Notes: generated by a model from the sequence alone, not told the origin. A stretch of 33,935 nucleotides of DNA from Paenibacillus turpanensis (GCF_011421635.1 NZ_WTLI01000030.1:1-33935); one strand, 5' to 3'. Counted from the stretch's first letter, positions 1-8,113 are shown. Numbers and translations are program-made.

Positions 1-103
1 GCAGCCGCTCGATGTGCTGAAGAGCAAGCCGGGCGGCTTCTTCAACGGAGGCGGGCGGCTCGGCCCTGCCGTTCACCCGGTAAGGATGAGAGCCGATCCT
101 CAT
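1..103 (-). CDS. Possible partial CDS running off the left edge
   Basis: An open frame starts at ATG 101-103 on the minus strand and runs out of the window without a stop. The visible 34 residues begin MRIGSHPYRVNGRAEPP and continue into an Ala/Glu-rich helix. The frame has no good ribosome-binding site, but it follows the gene ending at 150 on the same strand and its composition looks protein-like. The product is not recognised. It could be the 5' end of a further gene in the same operon, or chance in a short stretch. Confidence 0.35.
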   Translation of the reverse strand, partial: MRIGSHPYRVNGRAEPPASVEEAARLALQHIERL

Positions 104-149
104 GGCTACAGCCGAATACGAGAATTTGCTTTGTAAGCCGGCATTCCGT

Positions 150-479
150 TTATTCGTAGAGTTCTTCATCCGGCTCCAGCTCCTCACAATCCTCCAGCAG
201 CTCTTTGCTGAGCTCAATCGTCCGCACTAATATTTTTTGTTTTTCGGCAAGGGCCTCCAATATTCGAGCGACTTGGGTTTGAAATTCGTTAATTTGTTTG
301 TTGGACGGGGCCGTGGGGAAGCCGCCGTAGTGCCCGGTAAAGGCTTGGATTTTTTCCGCTTCCGCATTAATCAGATGGGCGATCGCCAGTTCTTCCAATG
401 CAACGGACTCTAATATATCTTTTACGATTTCTTGATAGGAACGCATTTTCCGCTCTTCAGGGTATTTTGGCATGGACAC
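150..479 (-). CDS. Small conserved protein of unknown function, paralogue of the gene at 657-962
   Basis: This 109-residue acidic, mostly helical protein has no signal peptide or membrane segment. Its core reads SVALEELAIAHLINAEAEKIQ (about residues 25-45, given here as a motif), which matches closely the core of the neighbour at 657-962 (SIALEEIGLSHIINAEGEKIQ). A second helix around residues 65-100 is rich in Glu, Leu and Lys and ends in an acidic tail. The start is a GTG at 477-479 behind GGGAG about ten bases upstream; an ATG lies two codons inside. The two genes lie in tandem but are separated by a terminator, so each is probably transcribed on its own. The family is not recognised; the motif resembles small proteins common in spore-formers, but no function is claimed. 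Confidence 0.75.
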   Translation of the reverse strand: MSMPKYPEERKMRSYQEIVKDILESVALEELAIAHLINAEAEKIQAFTGHYGGFPTAPSNKQINEFQTQVARILEALAEKQKILVRTIELSKELLEDCEELEPDEELYE

Positions 480-555
480 GTGGGGTCAACTCCCTTGTAC
501 ACGTTTGGTTCCTCACCATTGTATTCAAGTAGGTGGGACTGAAGAACGGGGAGGG

Positions 556-588
556 GTTAAAAAGAGAACAGCCTGCAGGCTGTCCTCT
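556..588 (-). terminator. Rho-independent terminator after the 657-962 gene
   Basis: On the minus strand an 11-bp stem (AGAGGACAGCC pairing with GGCTGTTCTCT, one G-U pair) closes a TGCA loop and runs into TTTTTAA. It lies about 70 bases past the stop of the 657-962 gene and before the 150-479 gene, so it separates the two paralogues. Confidence 0.8.
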
Positions 589-656
589 CCGTACGATCTG
601 ATAACCCCAGCGGTGCGGTGTTTTGATGGTCTAACGAAGTTAGTTATTGGAAGGAG

Positions 657-962
657 TTAGCATCTGCCTTTACGCGGATCGTAGCTGTCGTAAGCCTCAA
701 TCGCTTCGGATAACTTCATATCGAGCAGCATTTCTTTTTTGAGCGTGGTCTTGAGAGTATCGTTTACACTTTCGTTGACAGTAACCAGTTCGTCAACGGA
801 GTGGGCCAGTGACACCGCTTTTTGGATTTTTTCGCCTTCCGCGTTAATGATGTGGGATAATCCGATTTCTTCTAGTGCGATCGATACGATAACAAGAGAA
901 AGCGCAGTCTCTTTGGAAATTTGCGGGGGTGGAGTGATAGGAGGAATGGTCGGTAAAGACAT
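657..962 (-). CDS. Small conserved protein of unknown function with an NAEGEKIQ motif
   Basis: This 101-residue helical protein begins with a Pro-rich segment (PTIPPITPPP). The shared core follows at about residues 25-47, with ALEEIGLSHIINAEGEKIQ. A second helix (about 60-92) precedes a short basic end, RKGRC. It is clearly related to the protein at 150-479: same length class and same core, with divergent ends. Start ATG 960-962 is preceded by GGAG nine bases upstream. A strong terminator lies downstream at 556-588. The divergent gene at 1209 lies about 250 bases away. Function is unknown. The pair look like a small gene family, plausibly expressed in sporulation, which is inference from host type only. 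Confidence 0.75.
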   Translation of the reverse strand: MSLPTIPPITPPPQISKETALSLVIVSIALEEIGLSHIINAEGEKIQKAVSLAHSVDELVTVNESVNDTLKTTLKKEMLLDMKLSEAIEAYDSYDPRKGRC

Positions 963-1208
963 GTTGATCAGCTCCAGACGTAGTTATTTTTGCTTACAAA
1001 AGCAGTATACGCTCCGAGCATTCGACAGGTGCTGCGACAGCCGCACAGCTTTCTCGCTGTTTTTCAACAATATTCCACCAATTTATACAATAGTTAATAA
1101 GTTACAAATGTGGGCGTTATTAAAATATGACTTTGTATATGACTGCAGTTACTACCCGTTCGGTTAAAGAATGACTAGGATAAGAGAATGAACGTTATGG
1201 AGGAAACT

Positions 1209-1499
1209 ATGAAGGCGATCAATGAGGGAAATGCAGCGGAGCGGGCAGAGCAATTACGTGCATATGAGACATTTTGTTACCGTATTTGCTTTTACTTATT
1301 GGGGACTCATGAGCAGGCGGAAGAGGCGGCTCTCCTTTGTCTGGACCAGACGGCAAGGGAGGAAAGCTTTTTTCGTATGGAGCCCTCGGAGAGGGAGCAG
1401 CGGATCAAGCGCAATGCGGTGTCCTGCAGCCTCCGGCTTAAGGGGGAGCAGAGCCGAAGAGCGGCAAGGCACCGTTCTACCTGTACTGAGACGGGTTAA
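1209..1499 (+). CDS. Small sigma-70 region-2-like protein
   Basis: The product is 96 residues. Its centre (YETFCYRICFYLLG, then EQAEEAALLCLDQTARE) resembles region 2 of ECF sigma factors, where a helix containing Y/F-R-hydrophobic-LLG is followed by an Ala/Glu-rich helix. There is no region 4, so it cannot be a complete sigma factor. The tail is basic (RAARHRSTCTETG). The start at ATG 1209 is preferred because GGAGG lies five bases upstream; a second ATG at 1188 is in frame. Its 3' end overlaps the 3' end of the converging AraC gene by 23 bp. It may be a degenerate ECF sigma factor, a stand-alone region-2 protein or a decaying gene. Family assignment is tentative. Confidence 0.55.
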   Translation: MKAINEGNAAERAEQLRAYETFCYRICFYLLGTHEQAEEAALLCLDQTAREESFFRMEPSEREQRIKRNAVSCSLRLKGEQSRRAARHRSTCTETG

Positions 1500-2262
1500 C
1501 GCCGATTCCTTTTTTAAACTGCTTGCTGAAAAAAAACACATCTTTATACCCGAGTGCCTCGGCAGCTTCGGATACATTCATGCCTTCATACCGGAGCAGA
1601 TGAGCCGCACGCTCCAGCCTGGCCGTGATGACATACTGCTGAACGGACAACCCGGTGATTTCCTTGAATTTCATGGAAAACGAACGGGGCGACATTCGCG
1701 CTCTCTTCGCAAGCTCTTCGGCCGAATGCCATATCCCCGGACGTTCGCGGATATACCTTACTGCGTCGCGAACAGCATCCTCATTATCAAGCGCCGTCCG
1801 ATCCTTTCCGTGCTCAGCGCGGTCCTCCCGCATAAATAAGATCATAAGCTGCTTGAGCAGCAGCTTCGCCTCCAGCTCCGCTCCAAACTCGCCGCGGTGC
1901 AAAGTACGCACATAACGGGAAAGCATGCTTTCCACATCCATCGGATCGCCGAATACCCGAACTCGTTCCGGCAAGCTTGCGGGCTCGATCGCAACCCGGA
2001 AATGAATATACGTAATGGTCAGAGGCTGTGCCGGATCATGTGATGCGCCAGGGCAGTCACCAGGTCGAAAGAGGAAAGCCGTTCCTTTGGAAACAGGGTA
2101 GGTTGTGCCTGCTACCGTTACTTCACCCTGGCCGCTCCATACATAAAACAAGTCGTACGTTTCGAGCGGCTTTTCGCGGATCGGCCATTTCCATAAAGGC
2201 TCGCAGTGAATCTTGGCAAAGGCAGTAGTTAGTTCGTAAGCTTCGACGGGCACTTCATGCAT
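1477..2262 (-). CDS. AraC family transcriptional regulator with N-terminal cupin-like sensor domain
   Basis: This 261-residue protein has the usual AraC layout. The N-terminal beta-rich ligand-binding region (about residues 1-110) includes the cupin-like stretch GQGEVTVAGTTYPVSKGTAF and then FLFRPGD. A helical linker follows. The C-terminal DNA-binding domain (about 165-261) has two helix-turn-helices: SAEELAKRARMSPRSFSMKFKE and NVSEAAEALGYKDVFFFSKQ, with the typical ending KKGIGVNPSQYR. Length matches the family. Start ATG 2260-2262 follows GGAGG with eight bases spacing. It is single and not in an operon, so its target is not evident. AraC members of this type commonly respond to sugars, but the ligand here is unknown. 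Confidence 0.93.
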   Translation of the reverse strand: MHEVPVEAYELTTAFAKIHCEPLWKWPIREKPLETYDLFYVWSGQGEVTVAGTTYPVSKGTAFLFRPGDCPGASHDPAQPLTITYIHFRVAIEPASLPERVRVFGDPMDVESMLSRYVRTLHRGEFGAELEAKLLLKQLMILFMREDRAEHGKDRTALDNEDAVRDAVRYIRERPGIWHSAEELAKRARMSPRSFSMKFKEITGLSVQQYVITARLERAAHLLRYEGMNVSEAAEALGYKDVFFFSKQFKKGIGVNPSQYR

Positions 2263-2528
2263 GCTTAAGACCTCCGCGGATAAAGTAAATTATAATAATT
2301 CTATTTTATACGATGGAGGACGGGCTTACCACATATTTAAGCATAAAAAAGAAGCTCCGAGGGCAAATCACCCCGGAACTTACAGGATACCCGATAAAGC
2401 TAGGCCATTCGCAGCAAGCAGGCAGCTGGAAAGGCTTCGCTAAACCTTCGCTAAACCTAACTTTAACGCACTGATCGATTTTACTTGCTGGGCGAGCTGT
2501 ACCGATTTATTTTATAAGTGCTGCCTCT

Positions 2529-2768
2529 TTATTTTTCGCCCGCTTTTTCCCCTTTGGCCGTACCGAAGACGCCCTTTTGAGTTTCCCCTTTTTGTGCGTC
2601 ATCCAGCTCATAGCTAACCATTTTCCATTCCGTTTCGCCAAGCGCTAAATCAACCGGAAAACGGTCGCCGCGCTTCAGCTGCTCTTCCCGTCCCCATTCC
2701 GTTTCGTAGGTTCCGGTGACTTCGACTTTTTCGCCGGTCATTGGGTCCATCCGTTTATCCTCAGACAT
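2529..2768 (-). CDS. Small acidic hydrophilic protein of unknown function
   Basis: The product is 79 residues, strongly charged, without signal peptide or membrane segment. It begins MSEDKRMDPMTGEKVEV, has a central TGTYETEWG...LKRGDRFPVD segment that looks like a small beta domain, and ends in a Lys/Glu/Gly-rich tail. The start is placed at ATG 2766-2768 because AAGGGAGAG lies just upstream; an upstream in-frame ATG at 2786 would put that ribosome site inside the gene. It follows the VWA gene on the same strand after about 80 bases and could be read from that transcript. The GTYE and KRGDRFP words recall small YjzC-like proteins of Bacillales, but this is only a suggestion. Confidence 0.65.
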   Translation of the reverse strand: MSEDKRMDPMTGEKVEVTGTYETEWGREEQLKRGDRFPVDLALGETEWKMVSYELDDAQKGETQKGVFGTAKGEKAGEK

Positions 2769-2849
2769 CGCAGACTCTCCCTTCAAAAAGTCGGTACAAT
2801 ATCAAGGATTCCCTCAATGGTCCCGGAGCTTGCGCCAACGGCGTTAGTA

Positions 2850-4871
2850 TCATTTTCTAGTGCGTTTAGCCGGTGCTGCACGAGGCTTTTCATCGGCGAA
2901 AATATCAAGCAAAATCGATTCGGCCTCCGGCTGATCGGTCTGCAGCGCCTGCGCGAACCGCAGCCGGTGCGAGACGCCGATCAGCTCGTAGCGGTGCGCC
3001 AGATGCTGGCGCGCGTCGCCGACGACAAGCGTATGCAGCCGCAGCAAATGCGCTTGTGCTTCGCCGAGCAGCTGCGACTTCGCCTCCTCGGACAGCCGGC
3101 CGACGCCGTCGGTGATCATGACGAAGTCGGCGTGCTTCATGCGCCCGGAGCGGCGAAGGATATCGAGCCCCCGCAGGATGGGCGCGTCAAAGTCGGTGCC
3201 GCCGCCGAAGGCGAGCTGCGAGAGCGCGTAGAACGCCGGCCAATCCGGCCGGCCGTGACGCAGCTGCCGCTCCAGCACCTCGCCCTTGGCGCCGAACAGC
3301 ACCAAGGCAAAATCGCGCCGCTGCAGCAGGCAGAGCGATGCCAGCGTCGCGGCAAAAATTTGCGCCAGCCGCAGCTTGCCGCCGCGCATCGAATTAGACG
3401 TGTCGAGCATGCAGATGACCGGCCCGCCGCCTTGATCCTCTTGACGTACACCGGTGTGGTACGTCATCAGCTTTTGCTCGAGCCATTTCATCGTGAACAA
3501 TGGCTCAAATTCCGGGTCGGCGAGCAGCGTCGCCTCGCTCGGCAGCATATGCGCGATATCGCCGGATTGGATGAAGTCGTCGTACGCATCCGGCCTCTGG
3601 CGCTGCTGGCGCTCCTGCTGCTTGCTGCGGATCCGCTTTACGCTGCGGCCGACCTCATCGAGGAAGGCGATCAGGTCGGGATGCTGCCTGAGCTTCTCGA
3701 CCCACGCCGTGTATTGGTCGAACGCCTGCCGGCGAAGCCGTCCCAGCTCGCTGCCCCATTTGCGGTTGGCGAGGCGCGTGCTGCCCTTAATCAGCTCCTC
3801 GAGATCGAGCGTCTCGTCATGCTGCTTTTGCAGCGACTGCTTCAGCGCCTCGTTCAGCCATTCGCCCATCTCGCGTTCCAGCTCGGCAGCGAGCTCCTGC
3901 TCCTGCTTGCGCAGCTTCTCGCGCTCGCGCTCCGCGCGCTTGAGCTGTTCCTCCAGCTTGCCAAGCTTCTTCTTCAGCTTGTCGCGCTTCATAAACTGGG
4001 TGCGCATGTCCTCCTGCACCTGTTTAATAGACGCCTTCAGCTCCTCCAGCTCCGCTTCGGTCAGCGGCAAGCTCTCCTGAGCAGCCTGCTGCTGCTCCGC
4101 CGCGCGTTTGCCCTCCTGCAGCGTGAAGCCGACCAGCTTCAGCTTCTCCAGCTGCTCTTTACTGAGGTGCTCGCTCAGGGAGGACTGCTCCTGCGCTTGG
4201 CTGCCTTTGGACCGCTCCGCCGAGGATTGCTTCAGGCCTCGGCCTTCTTGTTGGGACTGCGAGGCGGGGGAGGGCTTGTCATAGCGATCCGATTCGTCCT
4301 CCCGGTTCGGCTTGCCGCTCTGCTGCTTACGTTCGAAGGCCAGCAGCATCTCCATCGTCATCGGGCCTTCCTCCTCGTCTTCGAGGGACTCCTTCTCTTT
4401 GGTAGAGACAGAGGAGGATCCCTGCGTGCCGAGGTCGCCGGTGCCCGCTTTGCCCGGCTTGCCCTTCGTTTCACCCGCGCCTTTCGCCGGGACGGGGGCG
4501 CTGCCTTTCTTTTGCTGCTCCCTGCGTTTGCGCTTTTGCTCTTCTTCGGCATAGGTCTGCGTCAGCCATAGGATCGCCTTGATCGCGGTGTGAAACGACG
4601 CATTAACCTGTCCGATCGTGCGAGGATGGAGCAGCCGGTATAGAAACTGCTTTTGCATCGTATCCAGAAACCAGCGGTGGAACGGAGGGGCGGGGTACGC
4701 GGTAACGAACTCCGGCCGCTCCAAATAAAAGCAGAAAAACACATCGCGCATCAGCTCGTCGGTAAACCAGTCGGCGCGTTTCTTAGCCTCCTGAATCCAG
4801 TGTCTTGCCGTATCGGAGGACTGCACGTAAGAATCGTATAAATAGAGGGCAACGCTACTCGGTGTAGTCAT
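2850..4871 (-). CDS. VWA domain protein, ViaA/CoxE-like partner of the MoxR ATPase
   Basis: This 673-residue cytoplasmic protein has three parts. The helical N-terminus is about residues 1-110. A long low-complexity and coiled-coil middle (about 110-430) is very rich in Lys, Glu and Gln. The C-terminal von Willebrand factor A domain is about 480-650. The metal-ion-dependent adhesion site is intact: DTSNS near residue 490, GGTDFDAP near 550 and ITDGVG near 580. Start ATG 4869-4871 follows GGGAGCC and overlaps the end of the MoxR gene by 17 bp, so the two are translationally coupled. MoxR-VWA pairs act as chaperone-like machines that remodel or insert metal into client enzymes; in E. coli RavA-ViaA the VWA partner binds the ATPase. 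The client is not visible here. ViaA is shorter, so the middle region is an extension. Confidence 0.9.
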   Translation of the reverse strand: MTTPSSVALYLYDSYVQSSDTARHWIQEAKKRADWFTDELMRDVFFCFYLERPEFVTAYPAPPFHRWFLDTMQKQFLYRLLHPRTIGQVNASFHTAIKAILWLTQTYAEEEQKRKRREQQKKGSAPVPAKGAGETKGKPGKAGTGDLGTQGSSSVSTKEKESLEDEEEGPMTMEMLLAFERKQQSGKPNREDESDRYDKPSPASQSQQEGRGLKQSSAERSKGSQAQEQSSLSEHLSKEQLEKLKLVGFTLQEGKRAAEQQQAAQESLPLTEAELEELKASIKQVQEDMRTQFMKRDKLKKKLGKLEEQLKRAEREREKLRKQEQELAAELEREMGEWLNEALKQSLQKQHDETLDLEELIKGSTRLANRKWGSELGRLRRQAFDQYTAWVEKLRQHPDLIAFLDEVGRSVKRIRSKQQERQQRQRPDAYDDFIQSGDIAHMLPSEATLLADPEFEPLFTMKWLEQKLMTYHTGVRQEDQGGGPVICMLDTSNSMRGGKLRLAQIFAATLASLCLLQRRDFALVLFGAKGEVLERQLRHGRPDWPAFYALSQLAFGGGTDFDAPILRGLDILRRSGRMKHADFVMITDGVGRLSEEAKSQLLGEAQAHLLRLHTLVVGDARQHLAHRYELIGVSHRLRFAQALQTDQPEAESILLDIFADEKPRAAPAKRTRK

Positions 4872-6159
4872 ATTCGGCTCCCGGCAGGTCGCGGTCGAAC
4901 AAAGCGCGGTACAGAGCGTGCATGCGCTGCAGCAGCTTTTCGCCGTCCAGCCTTACAAACGCCAGCTTCACGGCATATTGGCCCGGATCGAGCACCAAAA
5001 AGTTCGTCTCGCCGATCTCCTTGGCCGCCGCCGCTTCTTTCTCCCGCCAGCGCAGCAGACCGGCGCGCAGCTGCTTTGCGCTGTCCTCGAGCTCGGCGCG
5101 GCAAGCTTCCAGGTCGGCTGCCAGCTTCTCCGCGCGTTCGGGAGTCAGGCGGCCGCCGACCTCCTTTTTGAACTGGTAGCCATGCAGCTCCTCCTTCCGC
5201 GCTTCCCAGCGAGTGAGAGTGTCCTCGTGGCGGCTGAGCGCAAGCTCTTTGCCAAGCACGCTGCGCAGTGCTTCGTCGAAGCATTCGGCGAACAGCTCGC
5301 GTACGTCCTCGAGCTGCTCCGGGTACTCCCACAGCATGTGCGGTGTGAGCACCGTGTCCCAAAGAGATACCTCATCGCGTCCGTTAAGGTAGGCGGATAC
5401 GCGCCAAATTCGCCCGATTTTGCTCCAGCGGCGGTCGGACAAACGGATTTGCTGCTGCTCGGTTTTCTCCTTGAGTCGGAACAGCAGCACGATCATCGGC
5501 TCGGGAATACGAATGTCCGCCGATTGCTCCCGCACCTGACGGATATGGTCTGTCTCCAGCACGCGCGGAAGCGGCCCGGTTTCAAGCTGGAACAGCTTTT
5601 CGTAGCTGGCGATATGCTTCAAGTATCCAACCTCATACCGGATTAGAAAACGATCATACAGCGCGGCGAGCTCGTAATCCGACTCGTCGGGCAGTTCATT
5701 AGAGGCGCCGATGAGAAACTCAAGCGGCGATTTTTGCCGTTCCCGGCCGTTAAAGTACATCCGCTCGTTCAATATGGAAAGCAGCGCATTTAAGATGGCG
5801 CTGTTTGCTTTGAAAATCTCGTCAAGAAAGGCAAAACGGGCCTGCGGCAAATACCCATCCGTCTGCCGGATATATTCATCCTGCTTAAGCTTCTGGAGGG
5901 AGACCGGGCCGAACAGCTCGTCCGGCGTTGTGAAGCGGGTGAGCAGATAGTCGAACGACCGATCCTCCCCGAACAGCTGGGCTAGCGCCCGCGCCAGCTG
6001 CGATTTGGCCGTTCCCGGCGGGCCGACCAGCAGCACATTTTCCCCGGCCATTGCGCCGAGCAAAAGCAGCCGAATCAGCTCCTCTCGTTCCAGAAACCTG
6101 CGCTCCAGCAGGTCCATCGATTCTCTAATGCGGTTGCGTACGGTTACTACCGGTTTCAT
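4855..6159 (-). CDS. MoxR family AAA+ ATPase, RavA-like
   Basis: This 434-residue protein has a MoxR AAA+ core. Walker A is GPPGTAKS (about residues 46-53) and Walker B is FLDEIFKANSAILNALL (from about 111). The RavA-type signature LLTRFTTPDELFGPVS lies between them, and the sensor-1 segment is IGASNELPDES. A C-terminal helical extension of about 180 residues resembles the region that RavA carries beyond its ATPase core. ATG 6159 is chosen because GGAAAGG lies at good spacing; the frame extends further upstream without a better ribosome site. It heads a two-gene operon with the VWA gene and is divergent from the oxidoreductase gene at 6419. The likely role is an ATP-driven chaperone acting with the VWA partner. 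RavA-like is inferred from motif order. Confidence 0.9.
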   Translation of the reverse strand: MKPVVTVRNRIRESMDLLERRFLEREELIRLLLLGAMAGENVLLVGPPGTAKSQLARALAQLFGEDRSFDYLLTRFTTPDELFGPVSLQKLKQDEYIRQTDGYLPQARFAFLDEIFKANSAILNALLSILNERMYFNGRERQKSPLEFLIGASNELPDESDYELAALYDRFLIRYEVGYLKHIASYEKLFQLETGPLPRVLETDHIRQVREQSADIRIPEPMIVLLFRLKEKTEQQQIRLSDRRWSKIGRIWRVSAYLNGRDEVSLWDTVLTPHMLWEYPEQLEDVRELFAECFDEALRSVLGKELALSRHEDTLTRWEARKEELHGYQFKKEVGGRLTPERAEKLAADLEACRAELEDSAKQLRAGLLRWREKEAAAAKEIGETNFLVLDPGQYAVKLAFVRLDGEKLLQRMHALYRALFDRDLPGAEYDYTE

Positions 6160-6418
6160 CGTCTGCATCCTTTCCGTAGCGGCATTTCCCCTTATTGTAC
6201 CAAAGCTGGCCCCAAAAAAACGAATCTGGGCTGGTGGGATATGGTAAAATGCGGGGTGAGGACGTTTATTTGCAAGGGACATTTCGTTGCGGTTGGTATT
6301 CTTATCGGTAGGAATGTGGCTTTTAACGAACCCGGATTCGCCCCTTAAGCTGGCGTGAGACGTAATAAATGGACACGGTTCCGGGGCGCTTGATTGGATA
6401 ATAAAAGGAGGCTGTCAC

Positions 6419-7411
6419 GTGGAGCGAGTAAGGTGGGGCATTATTGGTTGCGGTGAGGTAACTGAAGTGAAAAGCGGTCCGGGATTTCAAAAGGCTTCCG
6501 GCTCGGAGCTCGTAGCGGTCATGCGGCGCAATGCGGGGCTCGCGGAAGATTACGCGCGTAGGCATCAGGTTTCCACATGGTATTCGGAAGCAGAAAAGCT
6601 GATCGCGGACCCGAATGTGGACGCCATTTATGTAGCGACACCCCCGGGGAGTCACAAGGAATATACGGAGCTTGCCGCGAAGGCCGGTAAACCGGTTTAT
6701 GTGGAGAAGCCGATGGCACGGACGTATGAAGAATGCCAGGATATGATCGAAGTGTGTGAAGGGGCGGGCGTTCCGCTGTTTGTGGCGTATTACCGCCGGG
6801 CACAGCCGCGTTTCCTCAAAGTGAAAGAGCTGCTTGAGGGAGGTGCCGTCGGCCGGGTTTGTGCGGTGGCGACAACCCATTGGAAGAAGCCGGTGCAGCT
6901 TTCGGACACAGAACCGCTCCCTTGGCGTTATCAGAAGGAGCTGGCCGGCGGGGGGCTGTTTTTTGACGTGGGCAGTCACACGCTTGATCTGCTCGATTTC
7001 TTGCTGGGCCCGATTGCCCAGGTGCAGGGGCATGCATCCAATCAAGCGGGACCGGGCGATGTGGAGGACACGGTCAGTGCGGCGTATCGGTTTGAATCAG
7101 GTGTACACGGCACCGGCCTATGGTGCTTTTCCGCCGATCGGAATGAGGATCGAAATGTAATTATCGGCGATCGCGGACGGCTGATCTTTTCTACCTTTGA
7201 CAATGTGCCGATTCGGCTTGAAACGGCCGATGGCGTGCAGGAGTGGAGCATCGAGCAGCCGCAGCATGTCCAGCAGCCGATGATTCAGCGCATCGTCGAT
7301 GAGCTGCTTGGCAAGACTGGCGCTCAAGCGCCAAGCACAGGCAGGACGGCGGCGCGGACGGCCCGGGTAATGGACGAAATCGTGAAAAGCTATTACGGCG
7401 GCGGCGAATAG
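6419..7411 (+). CDS. Gfo/Idh/MocA family NAD(P)-dependent oxidoreductase
   Basis: This 330-residue protein has an N-terminal Rossmann fold with GIIGCGEV at about residues 7-14. The family signature EKPMA follows at about 96-100, with Lys97 the expected catalytic lysine. The C-terminal domain has DVGSHTLDLLDFLLG, whose His187 and Asp190 are the expected proton-relay and substrate residues. Length matches the family. The start is a GTG at 6419-6421 behind AAGGAGG with seven bases spacing. Members oxidise or reduce sugar, inositol or related polyol hydroxyls. The substrate cannot be told from the sequence, and the neighbouring SASP gene gives no clue. No transporter or sugar operon is adjacent. 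Confidence 0.93.
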   Translation: MERVRWGIIGCGEVTEVKSGPGFQKASGSELVAVMRRNAGLAEDYARRHQVSTWYSEAEKLIADPNVDAIYVATPPGSHKEYTELAAKAGKPVYVEKPMARTYEECQDMIEVCEGAGVPLFVAYYRRAQPRFLKVKELLEGGAVGRVCAVATTHWKKPVQLSDTEPLPWRYQKELAGGGLFFDVGSHTLDLLDFLLGPIAQVQGHASNQAGPGDVEDTVSAAYRFESGVHGTGLWCFSADRNEDRNVIIGDRGRLIFSTFDNVPIRLETADGVQEWSIEQPQHVQQPMIQRIVDELLGKTGAQAPSTGRTAARTARVMDEIVKSYYGGGE

Positions 7412-7453
7412 CATTTTCAGCTTGAGAGAAGCTACAAGCGGGAGGTGATGGAC

Positions 7454-7726
7454 GTGGCGAGAAGAAGACGCAGTCCCGCTTATTTAGAAGCGTTCAAGGC
7501 GGAAGTGATGCGCAAGGAAGGTTATGCGGTGGATGTAAATCGTCCCGAGACGGTGAAATATTCGGTGGCGGACGCCCGTGGCATTCCACTGCGCGAAAAT
7601 GGCCGCAACGGCCAGTTGACCACGGAAAATGCCGGCAAAGTCGGCGGCCCGATCGGCGGAGCAATGGTCCGCGAAATGATCCGCATGGCCCAAGAGAAGC
7701 TGGCATCGACTCCCCCGACTCGTTAA
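7454..7726 (+). CDS. Alpha/beta-type small acid-soluble spore protein, divergent
   Basis: This 90-residue basic protein opens MARRRRSPAY. Its C-terminal half is the alpha/beta SASP signature: QLTTENAGKVGG, then PIGGAMVREMIRMAQEKL. The N-terminal helix (LEAFKAEVMRKEGY) matches the first DNA-binding helix. SASPs coat spore DNA and protect it, and are cleaved at germination by the GPR protease. The stretch between the two helices (about residues 28-52) is longer than in SspA-type proteins and carries no obvious EF(A/S)SE-like GPR site. A GTG start at 7454 is chosen because GGAGG ends nine bases before it; earlier GTG/ATG codons at 7445/7448 overlap the ribosome site. Expression in the forespore (sigma-G) is expected from the family, not read from the sequence. 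Confidence 0.85.
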   Translation: MARRRRSPAYLEAFKAEVMRKEGYAVDVNRPETVKYSVADARGIPLRENGRNGQLTTENAGKVGGPIGGAMVREMIRMAQEKLASTPPTR

Positions 7727-7869
7727 GAGCCGTTAAAGCGGATGCCATGTTTTGGAAGATAAGTGCGGGCGCCGGACGGATTGGATGCTTGACGACAACA
7801 GCTGCATGCGTACAAGAAGGCTTGGCTTCCAGACATAGGCTGCAAAGCGGCGCATCACTGTAACACTAC

Positions 7870-7907
7870 AAGACGTGAAGGGGCGAGTACCACCCTGGTC
7901 ACGTCTT
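7870..7907 (+). terminator. Hairpin, possible terminator downstream of the SASP gene
   Basis: AAGACGTGA pairs with TCACGTCTT, with a further AGGG/CCCT pairing inside. The following sequence (ATTTGC) is only weakly T-rich, so termination would be inefficient, or the hairpin may have another role. It sits in the 387-base gap between the SASP and NfeD genes, which otherwise holds only the promoter at 8043-8069. Confidence 0.45.
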
Positions 7908-8042
7908 ATTTGCATGCCAAAAGCTTGCGGTACGGCATAAAATCACTAGCGCAATGGGCAATGCCTTGAGCGGCAGGCGTCAGAAGGCGGTCGGGAGATG
8001 CTGCCTTCCCGATGCTGGAACAAGCACCAAAATTCCTATTTT

Positions 8043-8069
8043 TGAAACATATTTCACCAAATTGCCGTA
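8043..8069 (+). promoter_or_regulatory. ECF sigma-W-type promoter for the NfeD-flotillin operon
   Basis: A TGAAAC -35 element (8043-8048) and a CGTA -10 element (8066-8069) are separated by 17 bases. This fits the sigma-W-type consensus of Bacillus, TGAAAC-N16/17-CGTA. It lies 45 bases before the NfeD start. In B. subtilis the homologous yuaF-floT operon is known to depend on sigma-W, so the match is functionally expected. Confidence 0.8.
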
Positions 8070-8113
8070 CTACATATATACCTATCGGTGCTGCAATGGA
8101 AAGGAGGGAAAAC

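Noticed and set aside
2817..4571. A 584-codon open frame opposite the VWA gene
   Set aside because: It mirrors the Glu/Lys/Gln-rich VWA gene, giving a Leu/Arg/Gln-rich product with no domain, and has no ribosome-binding site. The VWA frame has clear motifs and coupling.
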